From: a virus
DNA: 53,965 nucleotides
IMG/VR virus record: IMGVR_UViG_3300017726_000004
Coordinates: 1 to 53,965 of that record
Strand: one strand, 5' to 3'
The position numbers and the translations under genes are program-made. The notes below the pieces were generated by a model. It made no database searches and was not told the DNA's origin. It saw nothing but the letters and a program-made list of their open reading frames with translations. This document shows, piece after piece, positions 1 to 6,000 of the stretch (its first letter is position 1; each line of letters opens with the position of its first letter).

Positions 1-116
1 ACGGTAACGCTTGGGAAGGTCCTGCATCCGACATGCTCGACATGATTAACTCTGTGTATGAATTTGACGAATCGTTCCGACTTTCTAACAAAACCCAACT
101 GGAGACTTTTAAATGA
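1..116 (+). CDS. C-terminal fragment of an unknown protein
   Basis: An open frame enters from the left edge at base 3 and ends at TGA 114-116, giving 37 residues. Its stop overlaps the ATG of the next gene at 113 (ATGA), as is typical of this early operon. The visible part is not long enough to identify a family. Confidence 0.6.
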   Translation, partial: GNAWEGPASDMLDMINSVYEFDESFRLSNKTQLETFK

Positions 117-253
117 GCCACGCTGAAGAAACCATGATGATTGATGACATCCTCGACCAAGACCCTACCATTCTGGAGGACTTGGAAAAAATTAATATTG
201 AAAAAGAACACGAACGCATCGGTGCTGAAGATAGAAAGGGAATGCTGGTATGA
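113..253 (+). CDS. small acidic hypothetical protein (46 aa)
   Basis: The ATG at 113 overlaps the upstream stop and its own TGA (251-253) overlaps the next ATG at 250, so it is translationally coupled on both sides. The product is rich in Asp and Glu and starts MSHAEETMMIDD. I recognise no domain. The chained ATGA overlaps on both ends are the main support that it is a real gene. Confidence 0.6.
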   Translation: MSHAEETMMIDDILDQDPTILEDLEKINIEKEHERIGAEDRKGMLV

Positions 254-474
254 GTGACTCACGAATGATTAACGACTGTCAAACACAATGGGAACAAGAC
301 GAGGATGCCACTATCACTCCTTTGTCCCCAGCGGAACAACCAAAGCCCCCGTTTGAGGTTCGTCTTGTGCGAACCATTGAACAACTGCGACGGGAGATGG
401 CTGAGGATCCTGAGTGCGACTGGACCGACCTCATTGAACGTATGGAAGGATACCTTAGGTCTGTGAGCGAATGA
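250..474 (+). CDS. hypothetical protein (74 aa)
   Basis: It starts in an ATGA overlap with the preceding gene and is the last gene before the repeat-bearing intergenic region at 475-671. The protein has a Pro-rich centre (residues about 25-36) and an amphipathic, charged C-terminal half that probably forms helices. It has no membrane segment and no motif I can assign. It is probably a small early phage protein of unknown role. Confidence 0.6.
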   Translation: MSDSRMINDCQTQWEQDEDATITPLSPAEQPKPPFEVRLVRTIEQLRREMAEDPECDWTDLIERMEGYLRSVSE

Positions 475-484
475 ACAGTGCTAT

Positions 485-653
485 GGGACTCCTAGCGTCC
501 AAGATACTTGGGGGCTAGCAACATGAGACTCTAAAAATAATTCGGGTGGGACTCCTTAACGGGACTCCTACCTTTTCCAAAATTCTTTTTCCTACCCTAT
601 GGGACTCCTAGCGGGACTCCTATGGGACTCCTACCCCTTGACAGGGACTCCTA
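485..653. repeat. array of seven GGGACTCCTA repeats
   Basis: The 10-mer GGGACTCCTA occurs at 485, 561, 601, 613, 624 and 644, with a GGGACTCCTT variant at 548. Spacings are 63, 13, 40, 12, 11 and 20 bases, so the last four copies lie close to one or two helical turns apart. The final copy fills the spacer of the promoter at 638-665. No gene lies in 475-671. I noticed no further copies elsewhere in the window. A multi-site operator is the simplest reading; a recombination-prone repeat is the alternative. Confidence 0.85.
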
Positions 654-665
654 GAAAGGTATAAT
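638..665 (+). promoter_or_regulatory. sigma70-type promoter for the MazG-like gene, predicted leaderless
   Basis: TTGACA (638-643), a 16-base spacer and TATAAT (660-665) match the sigma70 consensus exactly. The ATG at 672 starts 6 bases after the -10 box, which is where transcription would be expected to start. There is no Shine-Dalgarno sequence between promoter and ATG. The spacer is occupied by one GGGACTCCTA repeat. Confidence 0.85.
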
Positions 666-671
666 CATTTC

Positions 672-1010
672 ATGAAAAAAGTTAAAACAAACAAACTCGT
701 CCGTGACAAAATCTGCAAGAATCTCGTTGATGAAGGTATCGCAGAATCTTGTCAATGCCATCCCGTGTTCGGCAGAGAATACCAAACTTACTTGTTCTCA
801 AAACTGATGGAAGAGTGTGCCGAAGTGATTGGTGCAAACACCGCTGAACAACGTGCCGAAGAGATTGCAGATGTTCGGGAAGTTCTCGACACCATTGCAC
901 AACTGGACGGTCTTGACCCTCACGTTGTGGAAAGGGCTCAGATTGACAAGTTTAGAGACAAGGGTGGTTTCACTCAAGGTCTTGTGATGACGGAGGTGAC
1001 TTACAAGTGA
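672..1010 (+). CDS. MazG/HisE-like nucleotide pyrophosphohydrolase
   Basis: The 112-residue protein has the N-terminal KLVRDKI signature followed by EECAE (residues 47-51) and EEIAD (63-67). Together these give the EExxE...ExxD acidic metal-binding pattern of all-alpha NTP pyrophosphatases (MazG, HisE, dUTPase-2). Such enzymes hydrolyse nucleoside triphosphates to monophosphate and pyrophosphate; phage and bacterial versions act in nucleotide-pool cleaning or alter host alarmone signalling. The start is fixed by the promoter, whose -10 box ends 6 bases upstream. The exact substrate cannot be read from the sequence. Confidence 0.8.
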   Translation: MKKVKTNKLVRDKICKNLVDEGIAESCQCHPVFGREYQTYLFSKLMEECAEVIGANTAEQRAEEIADVREVLDTIAQLDGLDPHVVERAQIDKFRDKGGFTQGLVMTEVTYK

Positions 1011-1420
1011 ATGCTACTATGGATCCGGCAAAACTCTTCTATCAGGCAAAGATCAACACTGGGGATCTCATGAAGAAAGTGTTCAGAGAATACATTCGGA
1101 AAACATGGGAAGAGAATCCGAGTCAGTATCCCGGCAACAACGGGACTTACCGATTTGTTCTTGGCAAGCCTGACTCGGCAACTCTCGTCGAATTCTGGAT
1201 CGTTGGTGATGGGCAGCCAGAAGATGAGTTCACCACCACGACCTATGATTGGCTCGACACTCTGCTTGAGATTCAATCGTTGAGCCATGAGGATGATGTG
1301 ACCCACGAATTACTCGATGTGCCAAGTTTCGTAGGTCCTGCCATTCCTCTGCGGGATAAAGCCACAGCGGTGCAGACATGGAAGGAAATGACTTCCGTAG
1401 GGTATGAAAGATTTCTTTGA
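1007..1420 (+). CDS. hypothetical protein, paralogue of the gene at 1464
   Basis: The likely start is GTG 1007, overlapping the upstream TGA; ATG 1019 is an alternative. The 137-residue protein has no family I recognise. Its C-terminus (A-V-x-x-W-K-x-x-x-S-x-G-Y-x-R) matches the C-terminal half of the next gene, and both have an aromatic-rich beta-like middle ('YRFVLGK' versus 'YQFVVSK'). The two genes therefore probably arose by tandem duplication. The function is unknown. Confidence 0.65.
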   Translation: MNATMDPAKLFYQAKINTGDLMKKVFREYIRKTWEENPSQYPGNNGTYRFVLGKPDSATLVEFWIVGDGQPEDEFTTTTYDWLDTLLEIQSLSHEDDVTHELLDVPSFVGPAIPLRDKATAVQTWKEMTSVGYERFL

Positions 1421-1428
1421 TTTTCTTC

Positions 1429-1457
1429 TTGAAGCGGCTGGAAGACCGGAGTAAAAT
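1429..1457 (+). promoter_or_regulatory. promoter for the gene at 1464, predicted leaderless
   Basis: TTGAAG (1429-1434), a 17-base spacer and TAAAAT (1452-1457) are followed by 6 bases and then ATG 1464. It is a weaker match than its siblings, but the same -10-to-ATG distance supports it. There is no Shine-Dalgarno before the ATG. Confidence 0.6.
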
Positions 1458-1463
1458 ATACGC

Positions 1464-1949
1464 ATGATCAAACCGAAACAACCATATGATGACTTGATCT
1501 CCGATATGATGCGAGAGAATGTCAAGCGGTTTGAAAATCTCTATGAAAAGGAGTTTGAAAAAGTGACCGATGTCAAGTTCCCCGACCGAGTGACAAAGCG
1601 ACCGAGTGCCCGCATTCTTGACGATGATCAAATCAAAACTTACGAGTTCTATGTTCTCAATCACGGAGACGGGATGAAAGTCGAGATTCACCAACTGGAA
1701 CAACCATACTTGAGCCACAGGTCTCCCGACGAAAGTTCCACCTATCAATTTGTGGTTTCCAAAATCTTTCCGCACAGAGCCTACAGTCAGTTCATGACTC
1801 ATGAACAAGCGGTCGACTATTGGAAAACTCTTGTGAGTGGGGGTTGGAAACGAGGAGAGAATGTGAAACACAAAGTGCGAGGCAAGATTGCCTTGCGGCT
1901 GGCAGATGGGTATGACTGGAAAGAACACGAAGGGACTTACAACCGATGA
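1464..1949 (+). CDS. hypothetical protein, paralogue of the gene at 1007
   Basis: The 161-residue protein shares with its upstream neighbour a C-terminal block with the pattern A-V-x-x-W-K-x-x-x-S-x-G-(W/Y)-x-R. It adds a basic extension of about 30 residues. It begins with a helix rich in charged residues (residues 5-40). The ATG lies 6 bases after a -10 box. The stop overlaps the next ATG (1946). No domain is recognised. Confidence 0.7.
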   Translation: MIKPKQPYDDLISDMMRENVKRFENLYEKEFEKVTDVKFPDRVTKRPSARILDDDQIKTYEFYVLNHGDGMKVEIHQLEQPYLSHRSPDESSTYQFVVSKIFPHRAYSQFMTHEQAVDYWKTLVSGGWKRGENVKHKVRGKIALRLADGYDWKEHEGTYNR

Positions 1950-2110
1950 ATATTGAAGAATTGAGAATGATTCAAGAATCTCTGCAAACTCGGCTTGACG
2001 AGCATGGTCCGACCATGCCCCTTGACGAAGCCGACAACATGTGGATTCTAATTCGCAAGATTGAAAACATGATCGAGATTGAGGAGCAAAACGATGAAGT
2101 CACTTTTTAA
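1946..2110 (+). CDS. small hypothetical protein (54 aa)
   Basis: It begins in an ATGA overlap with the gene before it and ends TAA 2108-2110. The product starts MNIEELRMIQ and looks like two amphipathic helices separated by a Gly-Pro turn (residues 21-26). This suggests a small helical-hairpin protein. The family is unknown. Confidence 0.55.
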   Translation: MNIEELRMIQESLQTRLDEHGPTMPLDEADNMWILIRKIENMIEIEEQNDEVTF

Positions 2111-2177
2111 AACAATTGGAAAGGTCTTATGGTTTGTTCTGAATCTAGGAAGGTGTGGGAAAGGTGAAGGAACATGA
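2094..2177 (+). CDS. possible 27-residue peptide
   Basis: The ATG at 2094 opens a short frame that overlaps the 3' end of the previous gene and ends in an ATGA overlap with the gene at 2174. The sequence begins with a basic then hydrophobic stretch (MKSLFKTIGKVLWFVLNLG), which could be membrane-associated. Support comes only from the overlap pattern, so it may not be a real gene. Confidence 0.3.
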   Translation: MKSLFKTIGKVLWFVLNLGRCGKGEGT

Positions 2178-2356
2178 AAGATTGGAACACGGACATGATA
2201 TTTTCCGTCGCAATTGGAAAATCTTCTGGACAATGGGAAAAAGTTGTCTATAATGAACAGACAGCGGGACAAGCATTAAACATAGCCCGCACAGAACATC
2301 CTGATGCAGAGTTCGTTGCTCTCATCGACATCGAAACGAAAAAGGAAAGCCAATGA
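2174..2356 (+). CDS. hypothetical protein (60 aa)
   Basis: It starts in an ATGA overlap and ends overlapping the next ATG at 2353. The protein is predicted to be alpha/beta: it contains 'AGQALNIARTEHPDAEFVALIDI', in which a helix is followed by a strand. That resembles small phage proteins of unknown role. No catalytic motif is visible. Confidence 0.6.
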   Translation: MKDWNTDMIFSVAIGKSSGQWEKVVYNEQTAGQALNIARTEHPDAEFVALIDIETKKESQ

Positions 2357-2790
2357 CCCAAATGAAATTTTTTGATGATATCGAGACTGATCGTGATGCC
2401 GTCGTGGAATACAACGGCGAAGTGGGGCTTTATACTCTCCAGCGATTGCTCGATGGGCAACCCGTGTCAATGTCATCCGATGAAGCGTATCTGTCTCGTG
2501 AAGAGGCAGACGATGCTGCCGATCATTGGATCGAAGGCACTCCCGATCCGCACAGTCTGATGAATTTGCTGGTTGGTGCTTATGCCACGATTGCCCACTT
2601 TGTTGCCGGGGATGATCCTGATTCTGCCGCTGATTGGATCCTTGCGGATCTCCAAGATGAATTCCGAAACTGGAATCTTTGTGGCTTGCACAATCAGGCA
2701 CTTGCCGATCTTGAGGGATTCTACCTTGAGAACGGTTTCCCCGGTGACGAAGAAATTATCAAAGAAACAGTTGACAACGAATCTGAGTGA
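2353..2790 (+). CDS. acidic hypothetical protein (145 aa)
   Basis: The protein is strongly acidic, with many Asp and Glu residues and very few Lys and Arg. It appears helical, with the segment 'DPHSLMNLLVGAYATIAHF' in the middle. It starts in an overlap with the previous gene. The promoter for the next gene (2771-2798) lies inside its 3' end. The strong negative charge might indicate DNA mimicry or a binding role, but no family is recognised. Confidence 0.65.
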   Translation: MTQMKFFDDIETDRDAVVEYNGEVGLYTLQRLLDGQPVSMSSDEAYLSREEADDAADHWIEGTPDPHSLMNLLVGAYATIAHFVAGDDPDSAADWILADLQDEFRNWNLCGLHNQALADLEGFYLENGFPGDEEIIKETVDNESE

Positions 2791-2798
2791 GGTATAAT
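2771..2798 (+). promoter_or_regulatory. sigma70-type promoter for the gene at 2805, predicted leaderless
   Basis: TTGACA (2771-2776), a 16-base spacer and TATAAT (2793-2798) match the consensus exactly. ATG 2805 follows after 6 bases. The promoter overlaps the last codons of the upstream gene. Confidence 0.85.
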
Positions 2799-2804
2799 AC
2801 TTCC

Positions 2805-3125
2805 ATGCACGCAACAACAACAACTGAAATGTCCGACGAAATGTCTGGGTGTCTTGAAGTCGTTAATCAACTTGAAAAACTCATGGATTGCGAAGACTCC
2901 AAACTCTACCAATCCGCTCCGATCATGGGAGCAATTGCCGACAGTGTTGGTAATCGAGTCGCTGATCTTCTCGACCGTGAGGATGAAATGTTTGAGGATG
3001 AGATGGATGAGATTCTCGTTCTCGGAATTCGGACTACTGCCTTGTTGGAACGGCTAACTCGGATCGTTCAAGATGGCAACGATGGTGAATACAAGGAATC
3101 TTGGGAGGACACCTATGACGGTTGA
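2805..3125 (+). CDS. acidic hypothetical protein (106 aa)
   Basis: The start is set by the promoter, whose -10 box ends 6 bases upstream; a GTG further upstream lies inside that promoter. The protein begins with a Thr-rich segment and then forms an acidic helical region with the repeated pattern 'DREDEMFEDEMDEI' near residue 58. It has no recognised domain. Its stop overlaps the next gene start. Confidence 0.65.
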   Translation: MHATTTTEMSDEMSGCLEVVNQLEKLMDCEDSKLYQSAPIMGAIADSVGNRVADLLDREDEMFEDEMDEILVLGIRTTALLERLTRIVQDGNDGEYKESWEDTYDG

Positions 3126-3315
3126 TTCTTTTTTGATGGATGAGAATGAGGAAGAAGCCTTGCTTTTTGCCGGGGATGAAAGTCACTATGACGATCCCGA
3201 TGATGAGGAGGATTACTTTGATCCAGACAATGAAGATTTTGACCCATACGATTTGGAAGATGATGTTCATGCTTCTGATTGGGTTCGTGGTTCTAACTGG
3301 AATGGAGATGTATGA
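3115..3315 (+). CDS. very acidic hypothetical protein (66 aa)
   Basis: ATG 3115 is preceded by GGGAGG at a good ribosome-binding distance, which makes it preferable to upstream in-frame starts. About 40 percent of the residues are Asp or Glu, including the segment 'DDPDDEEDYFDPDNEDF'. It could be a DNA-mimic or a chaperone-like acidic protein. This is inferred from charge alone. Confidence 0.55.
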   Translation: MTVDSFLMDENEEEALLFAGDESHYDDPDDEEDYFDPDNEDFDPYDLEDDVHASDWVRGSNWNGDV

Positions 3316-3509
3316 TGCAAAAGGTGATTGATTCAGTCGAAGCAAAGAACGTTGCCGGAGAAAAGATTTCTGTGGTCGGTCTTGCGAAGGAATTCAATGA
3401 GCCGGTGAAGAAGATTCGAGAGTCGCTCGAATCTCATTATGGTGTGCGTGTTTCTTTCCGGCGTGGTCGAACGGGTGGTGTGGTCATTACCCCCGATGCG
3501 ACCGATTAA
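3312..3509 (+). CDS. small basic protein, possible winged-helix-type DNA binder
   Basis: The 65-residue protein follows the acidic gene with a 4-base overlap. The pattern 'ISVVGLAKEFNEPVKKIRESLESHYG' is what a helix-turn-helix or winged-helix element would look like. It is followed by a basic strand pair, 'VRVSFRRGRTGGVVITP', that could be the wing. The DNA-binding role is inferred from pattern only. A hairpin that may act as a terminator follows at 3516. Confidence 0.55.
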   Translation: MMQKVIDSVEAKNVAGEKISVVGLAKEFNEPVKKIRESLESHYGVRVSFRRGRTGGVVITPDATD

Positions 3510-3515
3510 GTGTTT

Positions 3516-3531
3516 GGGGTCGAAAGGCCCC
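3516..3531 (+). terminator. GAAA-tetraloop hairpin, weak terminator candidate
   Basis: GGGGTC (3516-3521), loop GAAA and GGCCCC (3526-3531) form a 6-bp stem with one G-T pair directly after the stop codon of the preceding gene. There is no clean T tract, so it may stabilise a 3' end instead of terminating transcription. Confidence 0.45.
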
Positions 3532-3561
3532 ATTCACTATTCAACTTATTATATTATTTAG

Positions 3562-3690
3562 GTAGATAGGAAAGCGTTTGTTGAAGCGGGTTGTTCGTTC
3601 TATGAGCCGAAGTGGATCTTCGTGGACCACGAGTATGAGGAGTTTGACGCTTTATCCGTTGCTCGGGCAATTGATGGATCATCCAAGTAG
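3562..3690 (+). pseudogene. open frame without a usable start, probable gene remnant
   Basis: After an in-frame TAG at 3559-3561 the frame stays open to TAG 3688-3690. It encodes a plausible protein tail containing 'AGCSFYEPKWIFVDHEYEEF', but the only in-frame start is a late GTG. Its codon use resembles that of the neighbours. It looks like the C-terminal part of a gene whose 5' end was lost. The rest of 3510-3771 contains no other feature I can support, apart from the hairpin at 3516. Confidence 0.35.
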
Positions 3691-3771
3691 CATGCCGTTG
3701 AATGTGAAAAGATAGGAAGTTTCTTGTCTAACCGAAAGACGCAGCCGTAAGCGGAGATCGGCCCCGCACCC

Positions 3772-3844
3772 GAATTGGTAACTCAGTTGGTAGAGTAGCC
3801 GGCTTTTAACCGGCAAGTCGTGAGTTCGAGCCTCACCCAATTCA
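3772..3844 (+). tRNA. tRNA-Lys (UUU)
   Basis: All four stems close: acceptor GAATTGG/CCAATTC, D stem ACTC/GAGT, anticodon stem GCCGG/CCGGC with loop CTTTTAA, and T stem GTGAG/CTCAC with loop TTCGAGC. The anticodon is TTT, which reads AAA and AAG. The CCA end is not encoded. The gene is 73 bases long with discriminator A. Confidence 0.95.
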
Positions 3845-3895
3845 TTCTTAACCAAGCGAGATAGGACTCGCAGAAAGTATGAGGTATATTGAAAC

Positions 3896-4051
3896 ATGAC
3901 AAATTCTAATATTTCTAAACTGTGCTGGGTTTCAGCATTCGTGACCATCCCCATTTCGGTTGGTCTCTACTTTGCCCACAGCCACGATGCCGGCATTTTT
4001 GTCGGTCTGTGGGTGGCACCGATGATGATTTTGGCTGCCACTAATGATTGA
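3896..4051 (+). CDS. small membrane protein (51 aa)
   Basis: ATG 3896 opens a frame ending TGA 4049-4051. The protein carries a hydrophobic stretch at about residues 10-26 and a second at about 33-47, consistent with two membrane segments joined by 'HSHDAG'. A TATATT box ends 5 bases before the ATG without a clear -35, so a leaderless start is possible but weak. The gene overlaps the next small membrane gene. Function unknown. Confidence 0.55.
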   Translation: MTNSNISKLCWVSAFVTIPISVGLYFAHSHDAGIFVGLWVAPMMILAATND

Positions 4052-4157
4052 ATTGGGCACAGCATTTTGGCAGACGGTCAGTTTCTGCCTTTCTTGCATC
4101 ATCATCGGATTCGGAAGTTTTCTCTTTTATTACGAAAATTTTTACAATAAGGGTTGA
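4044..4157 (+). CDS. very small membrane protein (37 aa)
   Basis: ATG 4044 lies inside the end of the previous gene, an 8-base overlap. The product has one strongly hydrophobic segment with Cys and Ile runs (about residues 11-28), so a single-pass membrane peptide is likely. The stop overlaps the -35 element of the downstream promoter. It was chosen over the TTG frame at 4048, which has no plausible protein features. Confidence 0.45.
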   Translation: MIELGTAFWQTVSFCLSCIIIGFGSFLFYYENFYNKG

Positions 4158-4181
4158 CTTCAATTCTGATTCTGGTATACT
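4154..4181 (+). promoter_or_regulatory. sigma70-type promoter with a structured leader
   Basis: TTGACT (4154-4159), a 16-base spacer and TATACT (4176-4181) predict a start near 4188. This gives a leader of about 63 bases before ATG 4251. It differs from the leaderless promoters of this genome by having a leader and a Shine-Dalgarno sequence. Confidence 0.7.
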
Positions 4182-4186
4182 GGGTT

Positions 4187-4234
4187 TTCACAAGCAGCGA
4201 GGTGCTGCAAAGTTCACAACGGGGTCAAATCCCC
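4187..4234 (+). promoter_or_regulatory. structured 5' leader: two TTCACAA-plus-hairpin units
   Basis: TTCACAA occurs at 4187-4193 and again at 4213-4219. The first is followed at once by hairpin GCAGC-GAGGT-GCTGC (4194-4208). The second is followed by hairpin GGGG-TCAAAT-CCCC (4221-4234). The ribosome-binding site AGGAG lies just downstream. The duplicated layout suggests a cis-acting RNA element, although the ligand or protein is unknown. Confidence 0.5.
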
Positions 4235-4250
4235 ACTAGGAGTTTTTACT

Positions 4251-4493
4251 ATGTCTAATGCACTCAAAACCGTTCGTCCTCTCAAGAAGTTCGCAAACCG
4301 TTTCTCCGTCGAAGGCTTTAACGCTGGCCGTCCTGTTCACGTTATCGAGAACACCGATGCCCAAGGCACCGAGATCAATGTGATCTACCAGCGTGCTGAC
4401 GGATCTTGGCGGACCGCTCCCCGTGACGGCACTCTTCATGCCGCTATCGAGGGAATGTGGTTCCGCAAGCAAGGTGTGATGATCACCGGCTGA
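4251..4493 (+). CDS. hypothetical protein of a single-gene transcript (80 aa)
   Basis: The gene has its own promoter (4154), a structured leader, an AGGAG ribosome-binding site and a strong terminator (4538), so it is a self-contained transcription unit. The protein looks like a small beta-rich fold ('HVIENTDAQGTEINVIYQRADGSWRTA') with an initial basic segment. No family is recognised. The dedicated strong signals suggest high expression. Confidence 0.7.
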   Translation: MSNALKTVRPLKKFANRFSVEGFNAGRPVHVIENTDAQGTEINVIYQRADGSWRTAPRDGTLHAAIEGMWFRKQGVMITG

Positions 4494-4537
4494 TATTGCT
4501 TTCTGGTATCAGTCGAGTCAACACGACTTGGAAACAG

Positions 4538-4568
4538 CACCCCGGCTTCGGCTGGGGTGTTTTTTTTT
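4538..4568 (+). terminator. rho-independent terminator
   Basis: CACCCCGGC (4538-4546), loop TTCG and GCTGGGGTG (4551-4559) form a 9-bp stem followed by an eight- to nine-T tract. It closes the transcript of the gene at 4251. A smaller hairpin, AGTCG/CGACT, precedes it near 4511-4528. Confidence 0.92.
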
Positions 4569-4603
4569 ATACATAGTTTTGTATTACTGAACAGGAGAAA
4601 CAA

Positions 4604-5341
4604 ATGGACGCATACGACCGCTTAACCGCAATCAATGAAGCACTTATTTCCATCGAAGAAAAAAAATCCTTGATGGGTAGACTCGCACGAGCCGCTCAGA
4701 CCATTGGTGCAACTGCCCGAAAAGCCACACGATCAGGAACAGTGTTTACACCCAGAGGGGCGCAAACAAGAAGTCGAACTGGAAGACTCCGAATGCCTAG
4801 AGATGTTATGGCAACCAACCAACCCAGCGAAACTTTAGGATTCAGTGGGAGTGTTAAGAAGAGAATTCGTGGTCAGATGCAATCGGTGAAACAAAAGGTG
4901 AAAAAAATCGGAGGAATTGTCACTAGAGGGAGTGGCGCCGGAAGTGCAGGAACTCTTGACATGGGCACAGGTCGAGCCAAAGAAATGATGAATGGTGCAA
5001 GAGACGCACTTGATGTTGGCTCTGCTGGTAACATTAACACACGAACAGGAAGAATAGGTCCTGACACACGAAGTAAAAAAGGTGAGCAACGAAGCACAGT
5101 CGTCGGAACCACAGACAAAATGACTCCGAGAGAAAAAGTCAAAGCATTGAAAAAAATGAGAAAAAATAGAGACGCTGCTGACTATAGTAGAGGACTGGGA
5201 GATACTTTTAAGAGAGATCAAAAAGAATTGGATGCGATGCCGTTCGGTAGTAAAATGACTAGACGAGATGCACAACGAGGAGCAACCAGAATCGAAATGT
5301 CGGGCCGCTCCAGATTACCGGGAGAACGAGGATACCGTTGA
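4604..5341 (+). CDS. very basic protein, possible capsid internal protein
   Basis: The 245-residue protein is rich in Arg, Lys and Gly and low in hydrophobic residues after its N-terminus, like T4 internal proteins that are packaged with DNA. The N-terminus MDAYDRLTAINEALISIEE contains INE and IEE, which fit the (L/I)xE cleavage rule of the T4 gp21 prohead protease. AGGAG precedes the ATG. TATACATA at 4568-4575 is one base from the T4 late box. Packaging is inferred; a basic scaffold or DNA-binding protein is the alternative. Confidence 0.5.
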   Translation: MDAYDRLTAINEALISIEEKKSLMGRLARAAQTIGATARKATRSGTVFTPRGAQTRSRTGRLRMPRDVMATNQPSETLGFSGSVKKRIRGQMQSVKQKVKKIGGIVTRGSGAGSAGTLDMGTGRAKEMMNGARDALDVGSAGNINTRTGRIGPDTRSKKGEQRSTVVGTTDKMTPREKVKALKKMRKNRDAADYSRGLGDTFKRDQKELDAMPFGSKMTRRDAQRGATRIEMSGRSRLPGERGYR

Positions 5342-5538
5342 AAAATCCAAGATTCCCACGGCGTTTAGATTCTGACGGTGCTTATCGCAGACCAAAAGCC
5401 CGTTCGTGGTCTAATCTTCCAAGTCCACAACAAGAACGTAAACGAACGAACCAAAAGTTTCGTGACGCAGAGACAAAAAAACCCACAGGTGGCTGTGGGT
5501 GTCAAAAGGTTGCGAAAAAGAAAACTCGTAAGTGGTAA
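5338..5538 (+). CDS. small basic hypothetical protein (66 aa)
   Basis: The start appears to be TTG 5338, overlapping the TGA of the preceding gene. The protein is highly basic and Pro-rich, and its C-terminal part carries 'GGCGCQKVAKKKTRKW' with a Cys pair. It is probably cotranscribed with the basic gene upstream. It is convergent with the gene at 5541-5972 and separated by only two bases. No family is recognised. Confidence 0.5.
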   Translation: MKNPRFPRRLDSDGAYRRPKARSWSNLPSPQQERKRTNQKFRDAETKKPTGGCGCQKVAKKKTRKW

Positions 5539-5540
5539 AA

Positions 5541-5972
5541 TTAGAAGATTGAAACTTCCGGTTCGCTAAAGTCGTATCCAACGTAACTTCTAAAGCGTCG
5601 AGCGATTGATCGCTTCATTGTGTCAACTTGTTTCTGTTTCACCGCAGCATTGTCAGACAACCTGCCACTATCATGTGCCACTTGGAACGAGATACGGCGC
5701 TTTGCATGGTCGATTCTTCCTCTTGCAATCGGTTCGTGCATGTCATCCTCTGACTGGTGGTAAAAATTGTCCATGTCAGCATGATTGATGTGCTTTGGTT
5801 TTCGATTTGTCTTCTTTGCAAGATCATTTGCATTAGCCATGTGCATTTTGCCCGGCTCATGGAACAAATATAAGTCCGAAAACTGGGCATCGTCTTGATG
5901 TCCGATGTCAACGTAACTCATTTTTCGTGCCCTTGCTTCTTGAAGTGCTAAATAGTGCTGTAAACTAAGCAT
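5541..5972 (-). CDS. late protein with a capsid-targeting-like N-terminus
   Basis: ATG 5972 is chosen because AAAGGGG lies just upstream and a CATAAATA late box lies at 5993-6000; an upstream GTG would overlap the ribosome-binding site. The 143-residue product starts MLSLQHYLALQEARAR, where LQE fits an (L/I)xE prohead-protease site. The rest is polar and basic, with 'HEPIARGRIDHAKRRISFQVAHDSG' in the middle. It is an isolated minus-strand gene among plus-strand genes. A packaged internal protein is a reasonable inference; enzymatic function is unknown. Confidence 0.55.
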   Translation of the reverse strand: MLSLQHYLALQEARARKMSYVDIGHQDDAQFSDLYLFHEPGKMHMANANDLAKKTNRKPKHINHADMDNFYHQSEDDMHEPIARGRIDHAKRRISFQVAHDSGRLSDNAAVKQKQVDTMKRSIARRFRSYVGYDFSEPEVSIF

Positions 5973-5992
5973 TTTTACCCCTTTCACGGAAA

Positions 5993-6000
5993 TATTTATG
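5993..6000 (-). promoter_or_regulatory. T4-type late promoter CATAAATA
   Basis: The minus strand reads CATAAATA, one base off the T4 late consensus TATAAATA. It predicts a start near 5987 and a short leader containing AAAGGGG before ATG 5972. The first three bases are the complement of the start codon of the plus-strand gene at 5998. Confidence 0.7.

Noticed and set aside
2253-2280. TGGACA-16-TATAAT inside the gene at 2174
   Set aside because: No ATG follows at the distance seen in the other promoters and it lies inside a coding sequence, so it is probably chance.
3679-3954. minus-strand frame over the tRNA-Lys gene
   Set aside because: It translates the antisense of the tRNA and has no ribosome-binding site; similar frames lie over the other tRNA genes.
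4048-4239. TTG-start frame of 63 residues
   Set aside because: It runs through the promoter and leader of the gene at 4251, and the alternative frame at 4044 encodes a better membrane peptide.
5541-5987. longer version of the minus-strand gene starting at 5987
   Set aside because: The GTG start overlaps the ribosome-binding site and the predicted transcription start, and ATG 5972 gives the targeting-type N-terminus.
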